Positions 1 to 6,065 of a stretch of DNA of 14,983 nt are shown here, one piece after another (position 1 is the stretch's first letter; every line of letters starts with the position of its first letter). The notes under the pieces were generated by a model. That model was not told the DNA's origin and did no database searches. It saw nothing but the letters and a program-made list of their open reading frames with translations. This DNA is from Nonomuraea candida. Lineage in GTDB: Bacteria; Actinomycetota; Actinomycetes; Streptosporangiales; Streptosporangiaceae. Made by a program: the position numbers and the translations under genes. Location: NCBI RefSeq assembly GCF_000725485.1, contig NZ_JOAG01000091.1:1-14983 (forward strand), given 5' to 3'.

Positions 1-60
1 CTGGGCGGCCGCCTGCGCGAGCTGCGTGATCCGAACGCGGCCGCTGATGAGGAGGAGTAA
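1..60 (+). CDS. C-terminal end of an unidentified protein (partial)
   Basis: Frame 1 is open from the window edge to TAA at 58-60 and encodes a 19-residue tail (LGGRLRELRDPNAAADEEE). The tail is charged and ends in an acidic run, and third positions are mostly G or C, as expected for coding DNA here. Its last codons also form the GAGGAGGAG ribosome-binding sequence of the next gene, which starts six bases after the stop, so the two are probably cotranscribed. Too little is visible to name a family. Confidence 0.6.
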   Translation: MGGRLRELRDPNAAADEEE

Positions 61-65
61 GGCCG

Positions 66-464
66 ATGGGTGAGCCGCGCGAGGGCCTGGGCACGATGGC
101 CGATCCGGCGGAGCTGGCCGCGGCCCTGGTGGCCATCGGCTTGCTGAAACGCACCTTCACCGCCGCCGAGATGGAGGCCGAGGCCAAGCGGGCAGGTGGG
201 CGGGAGATGCACCGGCTGGAGCTGGCCCACGCCCTGGCGGGCGGGGCCGGCAAGCAGACCCCCCTTGCGGGGGGGGGGGGGGGGGCGGGCGGCGGCCCGC
301 CCGCCGCGCTGGAGGGCCTGCTGCAGGCGGCGCAGGCCGAGGGGGCGGCGGAGCGATCGGAGCGGTTTCGCCAGGTCGCCGAGTCCTTGCGCGGCGGCGT
401 GGAGCTCGCCGAGGAGCTGGCGGACAAGGCCGCGGCGTACGCGGCCATGGCCGAGGGCTCATAG
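66..464 (+). CDS. Small helical hypothetical protein with a poly-glycine run
   Basis: 132 aa, Ala/Glu-rich and predicted helical on both sides of a Gly-rich hinge at about residues 68-77. I do not recognise the family. The ATG at 66 follows GAGGAGGAG at 50-58, so this start is preferred over the ATG at 96. The Gly run is encoded by a homopolymer of 17 G (269-285). With 17 G the frame stays open and the downstream half (EGLLQAAQAEGAAERSERF) keeps good codon bias, so the count is probably right or nearly so. One base more or less would change the C-terminal half completely. It probably shares a transcript with the preceding gene and is followed by a terminator-like hairpin. Confidence 0.6.
   Translation: MGEPREGLGTMADPAELAAALVAIGLLKRTFTAAEMEAEAKRAGGREMHRLELAHALAGGAGKQTPLAGGGGGAGGGPPAALEGLLQAAQAEGAAERSERFRQVAESLRGGVELAEELADKAAAYAAMAEGS
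269..285 (+). repeat. Homopolymer of 17 G inside a coding frame
   Basis: Seventeen consecutive G, preceded by a run of six C at 259-264 with TTGC between, so the start of the tract can fold into a C6/G6 hairpin. It encodes five Gly codons plus flanking bases in the 66-464 gene. Runs this long are slippage-prone and are also prone to length errors in sequencing. Confidence 0.9.
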
Positions 465-479
465 GCGGCAACCCCGCAC

Positions 480-505
480 GATCGCGAGCCCGCGATCATA
501 TTTTC
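480..505 (+). terminator. Hairpin with short T-run after the 66-464 gene
   Basis: A perfect 7-bp stem, GATCGCG (480-486) with CGCGATC (491-497) around the loop AGCC, is followed by ATATTTTC. It lies 16 bp after the stop of the upstream gene. It resembles a weak intrinsic terminator. The T-run also belongs to the first copy of the TTTCTGGAC motif. Confidence 0.45.
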
Positions 506-576
506 TGGACGGATGTTTCTGGACGGCATCATCGCAGGTCGCTAAGGTGTCCAGAAACCTGTACTTTTCTGGACGG
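501..576. repeat. Four copies of a TTTCTGGAC motif (three direct, one inverted)
   Basis: TTTTCTGGACGG occurs at 501-512 and exactly again at 565-576. TTTCTGGACGG occurs at 516-526. The reverse complement GTCCAGAAAC is at 549-558 and forms a perfect 10-bp inverted repeat with GTTTCTGGAC at 515-524. The last copy ends nine bases before the GTG start of the gene at 586, so it overlaps the ribosome-binding position. The cluster fills the gap upstream of the hypothetical protein/recombinase pair. It could be an operator array or a recombinase-binding site. The sequence alone does not decide. Confidence 0.75.
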
Positions 577-585
577 TGATCTCCC

Positions 586-1278
586 GTGACGTTCATCTAC
601 GACGGCCAGCGACCAACGATTCTGCGGACGCAGGTCGACGGCAAGGACGGGTATGCCCTGCTGCCCGATCAGGACGACCCCGAAGGCGTGATCTACTTCT
701 CCTCCTGGCAGGGCGGGCTGACCCGGTGGGTGTCGGAGCTGTCCCTCATCGTCGGGCAGACCCCGCCGGCCGACCTGCCGACCCTGGAGGAATACCTCGA
801 CGACGACCAGGAGGACGACCAGGAGAAGGTGCCGCCGCTGCGGATCTGCGGCCGGCCCCACCCCACGATCTCCAGCGGGCGATGCACCCTGCCACCTGGC
901 CATGAGCACCACGTACACCAGGCAGCGACCGGCGTTCAGTGGCTCGTCGAGAAGCACGCCGGCGACCAGGTGACCCGAACCGGCGTTGTGCCGTGGGACA
1001 CCGTCACCAACGACAAGGGGCAGCGGGCCTGGACCGCCGGACAGCTGCGCGCGGCGCTGGCCGACGTGGACGACGACGCGCCGGTCATCGTCCACGTGGC
1101 CACCGACGAAGCGGACACGGCCGACGATCAGATCATCACCGGCGCCGGGCACGGCAAGATCGGCTGGAGCGACGGGCACGGCATGGAGCCGGACCCCATC
1201 TTCGCCTTGGAGTGCCACTGGCACACCGCGGCCAACCTGCACCTGCGTCCGAACCGGCCCCGGCGCACGGCACCGTGA
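586..1278 (+). CDS. Hypothetical protein, Cys/His motif and DUF6225-like C-terminus
   Basis: 230 aa from a GTG start. The middle holds a CGRPHP...C-LPPGH-EHH-H pattern (about residues 88-110). This resembles the short Cys/His motif 'C...C-LP-GH...H' common in actinobacterial and phage small proteins, and may bind zinc. The C-terminal part begins WTAGQLRAALADVDDDAPVI, which looks like the start of the Streptomyces DUF6225 family; that assignment is from memory and tentative. The linker at about residues 68-83 is very acidic. The stop codon overlaps the GTG of the recombinase gene (GTGA, 1275-1278), so the two are translationally coupled. No function can be assigned. Being paired with a recombinase suggests a mobile-element accessory role. 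Confidence 0.65.
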   Translation: MTFIYDGQRPTILRTQVDGKDGYALLPDQDDPEGVIYFSSWQGGLTRWVSELSLIVGQTPPADLPTLEEYLDDDQEDDQEKVPPLRICGRPHPTISSGRCTLPPGHEHHVHQAATGVQWLVEKHAGDQVTRTGVVPWDTVTNDKGQRAWTAGQLRAALADVDDDAPVIVHVATDEADTADDQIITGAGHGKIGWSDGHGMEPDPIFALECHWHTAANLHLRPNRPRRTAP

Positions 1279-1880
1279 CCGGCACCGTGGCCGGCCGCGT
1301 CATCGCCTACGCGCGGGTCTCCACCCGCGACCAAAACCCCCAGCTCCAGCTCGACGCCCTGGCCGCCGACGGCTACGACGTCCTGTTTCAGGAGAAGATC
1401 TCCAGCCGCCTGCGCGGCAACCGTCCCGAATTCGCCGCCGCCCTGGCCGAGCTGCGCCCCGGCGACACGCTGAAGTTCTGGAAGTCCGACCGGTGGGGCC
1501 GCTCAGCCGCCCACGTGCTGACCGTCGTCACCGACCTGCGCGAACGCGGGATCAAGGTCGTGTCCCTCACCGAGAACTTCGACCTGGACACCAAGGAGGG
1601 CCGGTTCATGTTCGCGGTCCTGGCCGCGGCCGCCGAGTACGAACTGGAACTGCGCGCCGAACGGCAGGCCGAGGGCATCGCCGCCGCGCAGCGCCGCGAG
1701 GCCGAGGGGCGGATGCTGCCGGGCAAGAATCGCATCGGCCGGCCCCGCGCGATCGGCCCCGCCGAACTGGCGACGCTGCGCCGCCTGGTGAACGACGGAG
1801 TCAGCGTCACCGAGGCCGCCCGCACCTTGAAGATCGGCCGCTCCACCGCCTACCAGGCCCTCGCCAACGCGGGGGGTTGA
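1275..1880 (+). CDS. Serine recombinase (resolvase/invertase family)
   Basis: 201 aa, the usual size for small resolvases and invertases. The N-terminal catalytic domain has YARVSTRDQ with nucleophile Ser16. It also has a GDTLKFWKSDRWGRS block (about 63-77) matching the conserved D-R-x-G-R region, and the long E-helix around ELRAERQAEGIAAAQ. A GRP hinge (155-157) and a C-terminal helix-turn-helix (SVTEAARTLKIGRSTAYQAL, 177-196) follow, as in Hin/gamma-delta recombinases. The family cuts and rejoins DNA through a 5'-phosphoserine to resolve or invert segments. GTG at 1275 was chosen because it overlaps the upstream stop; GTG at 1287 is an alternative. A Trp replaces the usual Leu in D-R-L-G-R. 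The cluster of TTTCTGGAC motifs upstream is a possible target site. Confidence 0.9.
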   Translation: MTGTVAGRVIAYARVSTRDQNPQLQLDALAADGYDVLFQEKISSRLRGNRPEFAAALAELRPGDTLKFWKSDRWGRSAAHVLTVVTDLRERGIKVVSLTENFDLDTKEGRFMFAVLAAAAEYELELRAERQAEGIAAAQRREAEGRMLPGKNRIGRPRAIGPAELATLRRLVNDGVSVTEAARTLKIGRSTAYQALANAGG

Positions 1881-1986
1881 TCACTTCCGCGCCGGACGAC
1901 CCGGCCGGGAAGGGACACGCTGCCCGCGCATGAGCGCCGACCCGCCAACGCTCGATCCGCTGTTCTGAACCGGCCCCCCGAGGATC

Positions 1987-2442
1987 ATGGACAACGACGA
2001 ACATCAGGCCGCCCCGCCATCTGTGCCGCCCGGCACGGCGAGCACGCCCGGCTACACCGTGCCCCACCGTCCGGACGGCTGGCCCAACTGGCTCGGCCGC
2101 CGCCCGATGAACAACGCCGACCGGGCCAAGATCCGCGAAGCACTCGCTGCCGGGCTCCCCGACGGGCCGCTCACCGCCCCCGGCCCGTTCCTGTGCTACC
2201 TCACCATCGACGGCCTGGACCGCACCACCGACCCGCGCAAGCGCATCCGGCTACGCGGCCGCATCCACGCCGCCGCGCGCGTGGCCGCCGAAGGCCGGCA
2301 CACGACCTACCACGCCACCGACTGCGCCGTCACCATCGGCATCCAAGGCCCCGATGCCCAGGAACGCATCAACCAGCTCCGTGCCGCGCTGTCGGCGCTC
2401 ATCGCCAAGCACGGCTGGACCACCCGGGACGAGCCCCGCTGA
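1987..2442 (+). CDS. Hypothetical protein, 151 aa
   Basis: ATG at 1987 follows GAGG at 1980-1983. The first 30 residues are Pro/Thr-rich and probably disordered. A folded-looking part then begins with WPNWLGRRPMNNADRAKI and contains FLCYLTIDGLDR, a basic stretch (DPRKRIRLRGR) and a C-terminal helix (ERINQLRAALSALIAKHGW). No signal peptide or membrane segment is seen. I do not recognise the family. It follows the recombinase by 106 bp on the same strand and converges on the M55 peptidase gene. Codon use is typical of the region, so I believe it is a real gene. Confidence 0.6.
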   Translation: MDNDEHQAAPPSVPPGTASTPGYTVPHRPDGWPNWLGRRPMNNADRAKIREALAAGLPDGPLTAPGPFLCYLTIDGLDRTTDPRKRIRLRGRIHAAARVAAEGRHTTYHATDCAVTIGIQGPDAQERINQLRAALSALIAKHGWTTRDEPR

Positions 2443-2476
2443 CCAGCGCCTCACCGCCTCGCTGCTGCCGCCCTGG

Positions 2477-3310
2477 TCAGGGCCCCATGGAGGTGAGCAG
2501 GGCGAGCAGCTGGAGCAGCCCGTAGGCGGCCGTCATGTTCTCGGCGGTGAACCTCACGGCGCGGCCGGTCCGGGCGATGCCGGGGATGAGGGCGGCCAGG
2601 TCGGCCGTGCGCGGCTGATACAGGTCGACCTCGACCTCGAGCGGGCCCGAGGCGGCCACGGGCCGATGCTCGTCATGTCGCCGGATCGCCTGGCCGGCGG
2701 CCTGCCGCAGCCGGTCGCAGGCCTCCCTCGGGTGCAGGGTGTCGGCCGCGTGCTGGCCGAGCCCGCGTTTGACCGGCACCGTGAGACCGCCCGGCACCAG
2801 GGCGGTGAACTCCGCGCACGCCGCCTCGTCGCCGCTGGCCAGCACGACGGGCGCCCCGTAGGAGCCCGCCAGCAGGGTGTTGATCCCGATCTCACCGTGC
2901 GAGCGGCCGTTGATGCGCACGTCCAGGATGGCGTCGGCCATGGTGTGAGCGAGCACCGCCCCGGCGGCGCCCGCGCGGGCGTGGTAGCCCACGAACATCA
3001 CGACCTGGGCGCCGGCCTGCAAACCGGCGAGCATGCCCAGCTCGCGGGGCTTGCCGCGAATCAGCCGGGCTCGCCGGTCGAGGTCCTCGGGCAGGAGGTT
3101 GCGGTAGGGGCCGTGGGAGTCGGCCACCAGCACCTCGGCCGCCGACTCGGCCTCCAGCACGCCCGCCACCACGGCGTTGGCCGCCTCGGTCATCAGAGCC
3201 CGGCCGCGTGCGTAGTCGCCGCCCGCGGGGGTGGTCTCGGCCGGATGCACGATGCTGGCGATGCCCTCCATATCGACGGAGACCAGCACCTTGAGGGCGG
3301 CCACGGTCAC
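2477..3310 (-). CDS. M55 family D-aminopeptidase (DppA-like)
   Basis: 277 aa from GTG at 3310. DppA-type enzymes are zinc-dependent and release N-terminal D-amino acids from D-Ala-D-Ala and similar short peptides. All family motifs are visible: SVDMEG (Asp13, Glu15), DSHG (His66), MFVGYHARAG (His110), AHTM (His122, matching the catalytic His region) and HGEIGINTLLAGSYGAPVVL (Glu140). SGDEAACAE and VKRGLG follow. Length matches the family. No signal peptide is present, so it is cytoplasmic. Its start overlaps the stop of the C39 peptidase gene (GTGA, 3307-3310), making it the last gene of the four-gene unit. In B. subtilis dppA belongs to a dipeptide-uptake operon. Here the partner is a D-Ala-D-Ala-ligase-like enzyme instead, so synthesis and hydrolysis of a D-amino-acid dipeptide sit together. 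Confidence 0.92.
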   Translation of the reverse strand: MTVAALKVLVSVDMEGIASIVHPAETTPAGGDYARGRALMTEAANAVVAGVLEAESAAEVLVADSHGPYRNLLPEDLDRRARLIRGKPRELGMLAGLQAGAQVVMFVGYHARAGAAGAVLAHTMADAILDVRINGRSHGEIGINTLLAGSYGAPVVLASGDEAACAEFTALVPGGLTVPVKRGLGQHAADTLHPREACDRLRQAAGQAIRRHDEHRPVAASGPLEVEVDLYQPRTADLAALIPGIARTGRAVRFTAENMTAAYGLLQLLALLTSMGP

Positions 3311-3975
3311 CGGCCCTGGCGCAGCCGCAGGGCGATACCGCGGCCGCCGAAGAACGACTCGAAGGTGTCCAGGGGCAGGCTGGCCCGGCGGGCCTCAGGG
3401 GTGTGGCCGGACGGGTTGTGCAGGTGGATCACGCCGTGTTCGTGCCCGGTGAGCAGGACGAGGTGCCCGCCCCGGCCGGGCGCGGGCAGCTCGGGGCGGC
3501 GGATCTCCCGATGGACCGAGGCCATGACCAGGTGCCCGTCAGCGAGCAGGCCGGGCAGGTCGCCGGCGGCCAGATGCGGGTGCACGTCGGCGCGCAGGCC
3601 GTGCTCGGCGCGTACGTAGTCGGCGAACGGCGCGTAATACAAGCCCTTGATCTTGCTGTCGCCGCCTTCGATGTAGCCGCCGTAGGCGCGGCAGCCGCGC
3701 AGCAGTTCCAGCAGCGGCGGGGCGTGCCCGTCGCGGTGATCGAGGACCATCTGCAGGCAGGCCATGCCGCAGGCGTGCCGGCACCAGCGGCCGTACTCGG
3801 CGCGGGTGCGCGCCCCCGAGGCGCGCCATCGCGGGTCATCGGCGGGATCGGCGCCGTCGTAGACGATGGCGCCGATCCGCTCATGGCTCATGTACTGGGT
3901 GAACAGGGCGATGCCGTCATGGACGGCCTGCTGGCTGCTGCCCGACCCGGGCGTGCAGGCCAGGCACCCCACCAT
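3307..3975 (-). CDS. C39-like papain-fold cysteine peptidase
   Basis: 222 aa. The peptidase_C39_2 type active site is visible: Cys69 in RHACGMACLQMVL, His171 in RGGHLVLLTG, and the following HLHNPSG (Asn187) as third residue. The middle (GLYYAPFADYVRAEHGLRAD) and the end (FFGGRGIALRL) match actinomycete C39-family homologues as I remember them. No transporter domain or signal peptide is present, so it is a free cytoplasmic enzyme, not a bacteriocin-exporter protease. The start is uncertain. ATG 3975 lies directly after GGGGGAG and GTG 3972 is slightly better spaced; both overlap the dehydratase gene by 56-59 bp. A later ATG at 3891 would cut into the IALFTQYM strand expected at the domain start. 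The stop overlaps the M55 start. The substrate is unknown. Confidence 0.8.
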   Translation of the reverse strand: MVGCLACTPGSGSSQQAVHDGIALFTQYMSHERIGAIVYDGADPADDPRWRASGARTRAEYGRWCRHACGMACLQMVLDHRDGHAPPLLELLRGCRAYGGYIEGGDSKIKGLYYAPFADYVRAEHGLRADVHPHLAAGDLPGLLADGHLVMASVHREIRRPELPAPGRGGHLVLLTGHEHGVIHLHNPSGHTPEARRASLPLDTFESFFGGRGIALRLRQGR

Positions 3976-4969
3976 CTCCCCCAGCAGCTGCTGCGCGGTC
4001 GATCAGCGACCGGAACGTGGTCCAGGCGATGTTTCCCCCGGACAGGACCACGCCCATTGTGCCGGATGTGATCTCGATTCGCCCGCATATCGCCGCGGCG
4101 AGTGCGCACGCGCCGCTGGGTTCGACGACGGCCTTCAGATGGGTGAAGGCTGCCGCCATGGCCTCGACGATCTCGGTGTCGCTGACGGTGACCACCTGGT
4201 CCAGCAGCGCCTGGTTGATCGCGAACGGGATCGGGGCCGGGCTGGAGTGGGTGAGCCCGTCGGCGATCGTGACCGGCGTCGGGATGCTCACCCGGCGGCC
4301 CTCGCGCAGCGACAGCGCGGTGTCGGCTCCGTGCTCCGGCTCCACGCCGACCACCCGCAGGTTCGGGGCCAGGGCCTTGGCCGCCACCGCGCAGCCGGCC
4401 GCCAGCCCGCCCCCGCCGACCGGCACCACCAGCGTGCTCACCTCATCAGAGCGGGCCAGGATCTCGGCGGCGACGGTGCCGCCGCCCGCGATCACCCGCT
4501 CGGAGTTCGCCGACGGCACGATCGCCAGCCCGCGCTGGCGGGCGAGCTCGGCCACGATGGTGTCGCGGTCCTCGCCGCCGCGGGCGTAGTGGTACACCTC
4601 GGCCCCCAGCTCCCGGGCCGCCTGCACCTTGACGTGCGGGGCGTCGGCGGGAACCACCACGACCGCGTACGTGCTGGCCAGCCGGGCGGCCCAGGCGATC
4701 GCCTGGGCGTGGTTGCCGGAGGAGGCGGCGATGATCCCTCCGGCGCGTTCGGCCCGGGTGAGGCTGAGCACGTGGTTGAGCGCGCCGCGCACCTTGAACG
4801 AGCCGGTCCGCTGCAGGTTCTCGGCCTTGCACAGCACCGGGGCACCGCACAGCGCGTCCAGCGCGGGCGAGGCCAGCAGCGGCGTGTCGGTGACGTACCC
4901 GTACAGGCGGGTGGCGGCCGTGCGCACGTCGTCGATCCCGATCACGACGTTGTTCCGCTGCGGGCTCAC
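3917..4969 (-). CDS. PLP-dependent threonine/serine dehydratase or serine racemase-type enzyme
   Basis: 350 aa from GTG at 4969, chosen because it overlaps the ligase stop (GTGA, 4966-4969); the open frame upstream lies inside the ligase gene. Fold type II PLP motifs are in order: ENLQRTGSFKVRGA (Lys59 Schiff base), SSGNHAQ (83-89), PVGGGGL (phosphate-binding glycines 185-188) and SGGN near the end. There is no C-terminal ACT regulatory domain, as in catabolic dehydratases and serine racemase. VEPEHGADTA resembles the metal-site segment of Mg-stimulated serine racemases. The block normally reading HPFDD-x-x-VIAGQGT is IVPSANSERVIAGGGT here, which may change the substrate. Plausible activities are deamination of L-Ser/L-Thr or racemisation to D-Ser. 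The last 25 residues are a low-complexity tail overlapping the peptidase gene. Confidence 0.88.
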   Translation of the reverse strand: MSPQRNNVVIGIDDVRTAATRLYGYVTDTPLLASPALDALCGAPVLCKAENLQRTGSFKVRGALNHVLSLTRAERAGGIIAASSGNHAQAIAWAARLASTYAVVVVPADAPHVKVQAARELGAEVYHYARGGEDRDTIVAELARQRGLAIVPSANSERVIAGGGTVAAEILARSDEVSTLVVPVGGGGLAAGCAVAAKALAPNLRVVGVEPEHGADTALSLREGRRVSIPTPVTIADGLTHSSPAPIPFAINQALLDQVVTVSDTEIVEAMAAAFTHLKAVVEPSGACALAAAICGRIEITSGTMGVVLSGGNIAWTTFRSLIDRAAAAGGDGGVPGLHARVGQQPAGRP

Positions 4970-5934
4970 GGCCGGTAACCGTGCGCCGTGAGCGCGGTGG
5001 ACAGGATGAACGTGATCAGCGCGTCGTAGCCGATGCCGTCGGCGGCCGCCATGGTGGCCAGGTTCCCGGTGGCCGACAGGCCCGGCAGGGTGTTGGTCTC
5101 CAGCCACCACACCTGCGGGCCATCGCCCGCGCCATCGTGGGGGCCATCGCCGCCCAGGCCGGCGTCGACGACGAAGTCGCTGCGCGAGTAGCCCGAGCAG
5201 CCCAGCGCGCGGTGCGCGGCCTGGGCGTGCTCGCGCACCAGCGCCTCGGTGGCCGGGGGCAGGACGGTGGGGCAGTGGTTGGTGAAGGCGGCCGGGTCGT
5301 TCTTGGTGGCGTAGTCGTAGAAGCCGCCGCCCTTCGGGCGGGTCTCCAGCGGCGGCAGCACCCGCAACTCGACGCCGTCGTCGAGCACCGCCGCGGTGAC
5401 CGAGTGGCCGGGCCAGAACCGCTCGGCGAACAGCGCCTGCCCGCCCTGGCGCAGCTCGTCCACCGCGGCGGCCAGGTCGTCTTCGCTGCGCGACAGGCGC
5501 ATGTCGATGGAGCCGCCTTCGGAGATCGGCTTGATGATGACCGGCAGCTCGATGCGGACGCCGTGTGCGGCGACCATGGTCTTGGCCGCGGTCTTGTGCA
5601 TCGCCAGCGCGCTGGCCAGCACCCCGGAGCCGGTGTAGGGGATGCCGAGATGCTCCAGCAGGCCTTGGAGCTTGCCGTCCTCGGCGTACTGGCCGGCGAT
5701 CGCCAGGAAGGCGACGTCGATCTCGCCAAGCCGGTCCAGCAGATCGGGCTCGCTGGTGTCGATCAGGACGGCGGACAGGCCCAGGCGCTGCAGCGCGGCC
5801 ACCGCGGTGTTACCGGACAGCAGCGAGCGGGCCCGTTCCCGGGAGCGGCCGCCGGTCAGCACGCCGATGCGGCCCTGGCCGGGAAGGGACAGCTGGTGGG
5901 CGTCGATGAGCAGGGGGTTGATGATCAGGGACAC
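4966..5934 (-). CDS. D-alanine-D-alanine-ligase-like ATP-grasp enzyme
   Basis: 322 aa from GTG at 5934, preceded by CGGAGA; longer in-frame starts would run through the divergent promoter region. Such ligases activate one D-amino acid with ATP and join it to a second. Visible motifs: GVLTGGRSRERARSLLSG (N-terminal substrate loop), GQYAEDGKLQGLLEHLGIPY and TGSGVLASALAMHK, IIKPISEGGSIDM (ATP loop), FYDYATK (omega loop), and GYSRSDF...LETNTLPG (metal ligands). Divergent points: MHK for the usual MDK; a central linker about 20 residues short before LPVIIKP; a Gly/Asp-rich insert before VWWLET; and changed residues in the serine and omega loops. It is the first gene of the unit and is divergent from the HTH-deformylase gene. 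It may make a D,D-dipeptide other than D-Ala-D-Ala; the product is not known. Confidence 0.85.
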   Translation of the reverse strand: MSLIINPLLIDAHQLSLPGQGRIGVLTGGRSRERARSLLSGNTAVAALQRLGLSAVLIDTSEPDLLDRLGEIDVAFLAIAGQYAEDGKLQGLLEHLGIPYTGSGVLASALAMHKTAAKTMVAAHGVRIELPVIIKPISEGGSIDMRLSRSEDDLAAAVDELRQGGQALFAERFWPGHSVTAAVLDDGVELRVLPPLETRPKGGGFYDYATKNDPAAFTNHCPTVLPPATEALVREHAQAAHRALGCSGYSRSDFVVDAGLGGDGPHDGAGDGPQVWWLETNTLPGLSATGNLATMAAADGIGYDALITFILSTALTAHGYRP

Positions 5935-5975
5935 GGGGAGTCTCCGATGATCGGTGGACTGGTCGCCTGCCAGCA

Positions 5976-6000
5976 GACCTCGCCCCGTACGGGTGAGGTC
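5976..6000. promoter_or_regulatory. 25-bp operator-like palindrome in the divergent promoter region
   Basis: GACCTCGCCC and GGGTGAGGTC flank a 5-bp centre. Nine of ten arm positions pair exactly and the tenth is G/T. It lies 42 bp upstream of the ligase start and 66 bp upstream of the HTH-deformylase start. It is the best candidate binding site for the HTH domain of the divergent gene (inference). Confidence 0.6.
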
Positions 6001-6034
6001 ACCGTGAGTGCGGCTCACGCACGGTTCACTCACG
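5992..6034. repeat. Overlapping GTGA/TCAC dyads next to the operator
   Basis: GGTGA-GG-TCACC lies at 5992-6003. CGTGAG at 6003-6008 can pair with CTCACG at 6014-6019 or, as CGTGAGTG, with CACTCACG at 6027-6034. The two CTCACG copies are 15 bp apart. This set of half-sites lies between the main palindrome and the ribosome-binding site (about 6050-6057) of the HTH-deformylase gene. It could be extra operator half-sites or alternative hairpins in the leader. Confidence 0.5.
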
Positions 6035-6065
6035 CATTCACGCCGTCCTGGGGAAAGATGAGAGC

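Noticed and set aside
1930..1968. Twelve-codon frame MSADPPTLDPLF between recombinase and the 1987 gene
   Set aside because: Too short to support; the purine-rich sequence upstream is poorly spaced and there is no independent evidence of translation.
2470..2483. GCCCTG-GT-CAGGGC dyad at the convergent end of the 1987 gene and M55 gene as a terminator
   Set aside because: Loop of two bases and no T-run; too weak to call although the position is right.
2354..3619. Long plus-strand frame opposite the M55 and C39 genes
   Set aside because: A shadow frame: the minus strand carries clear enzyme motifs, while the plus-strand translation is low-complexity and family-less.
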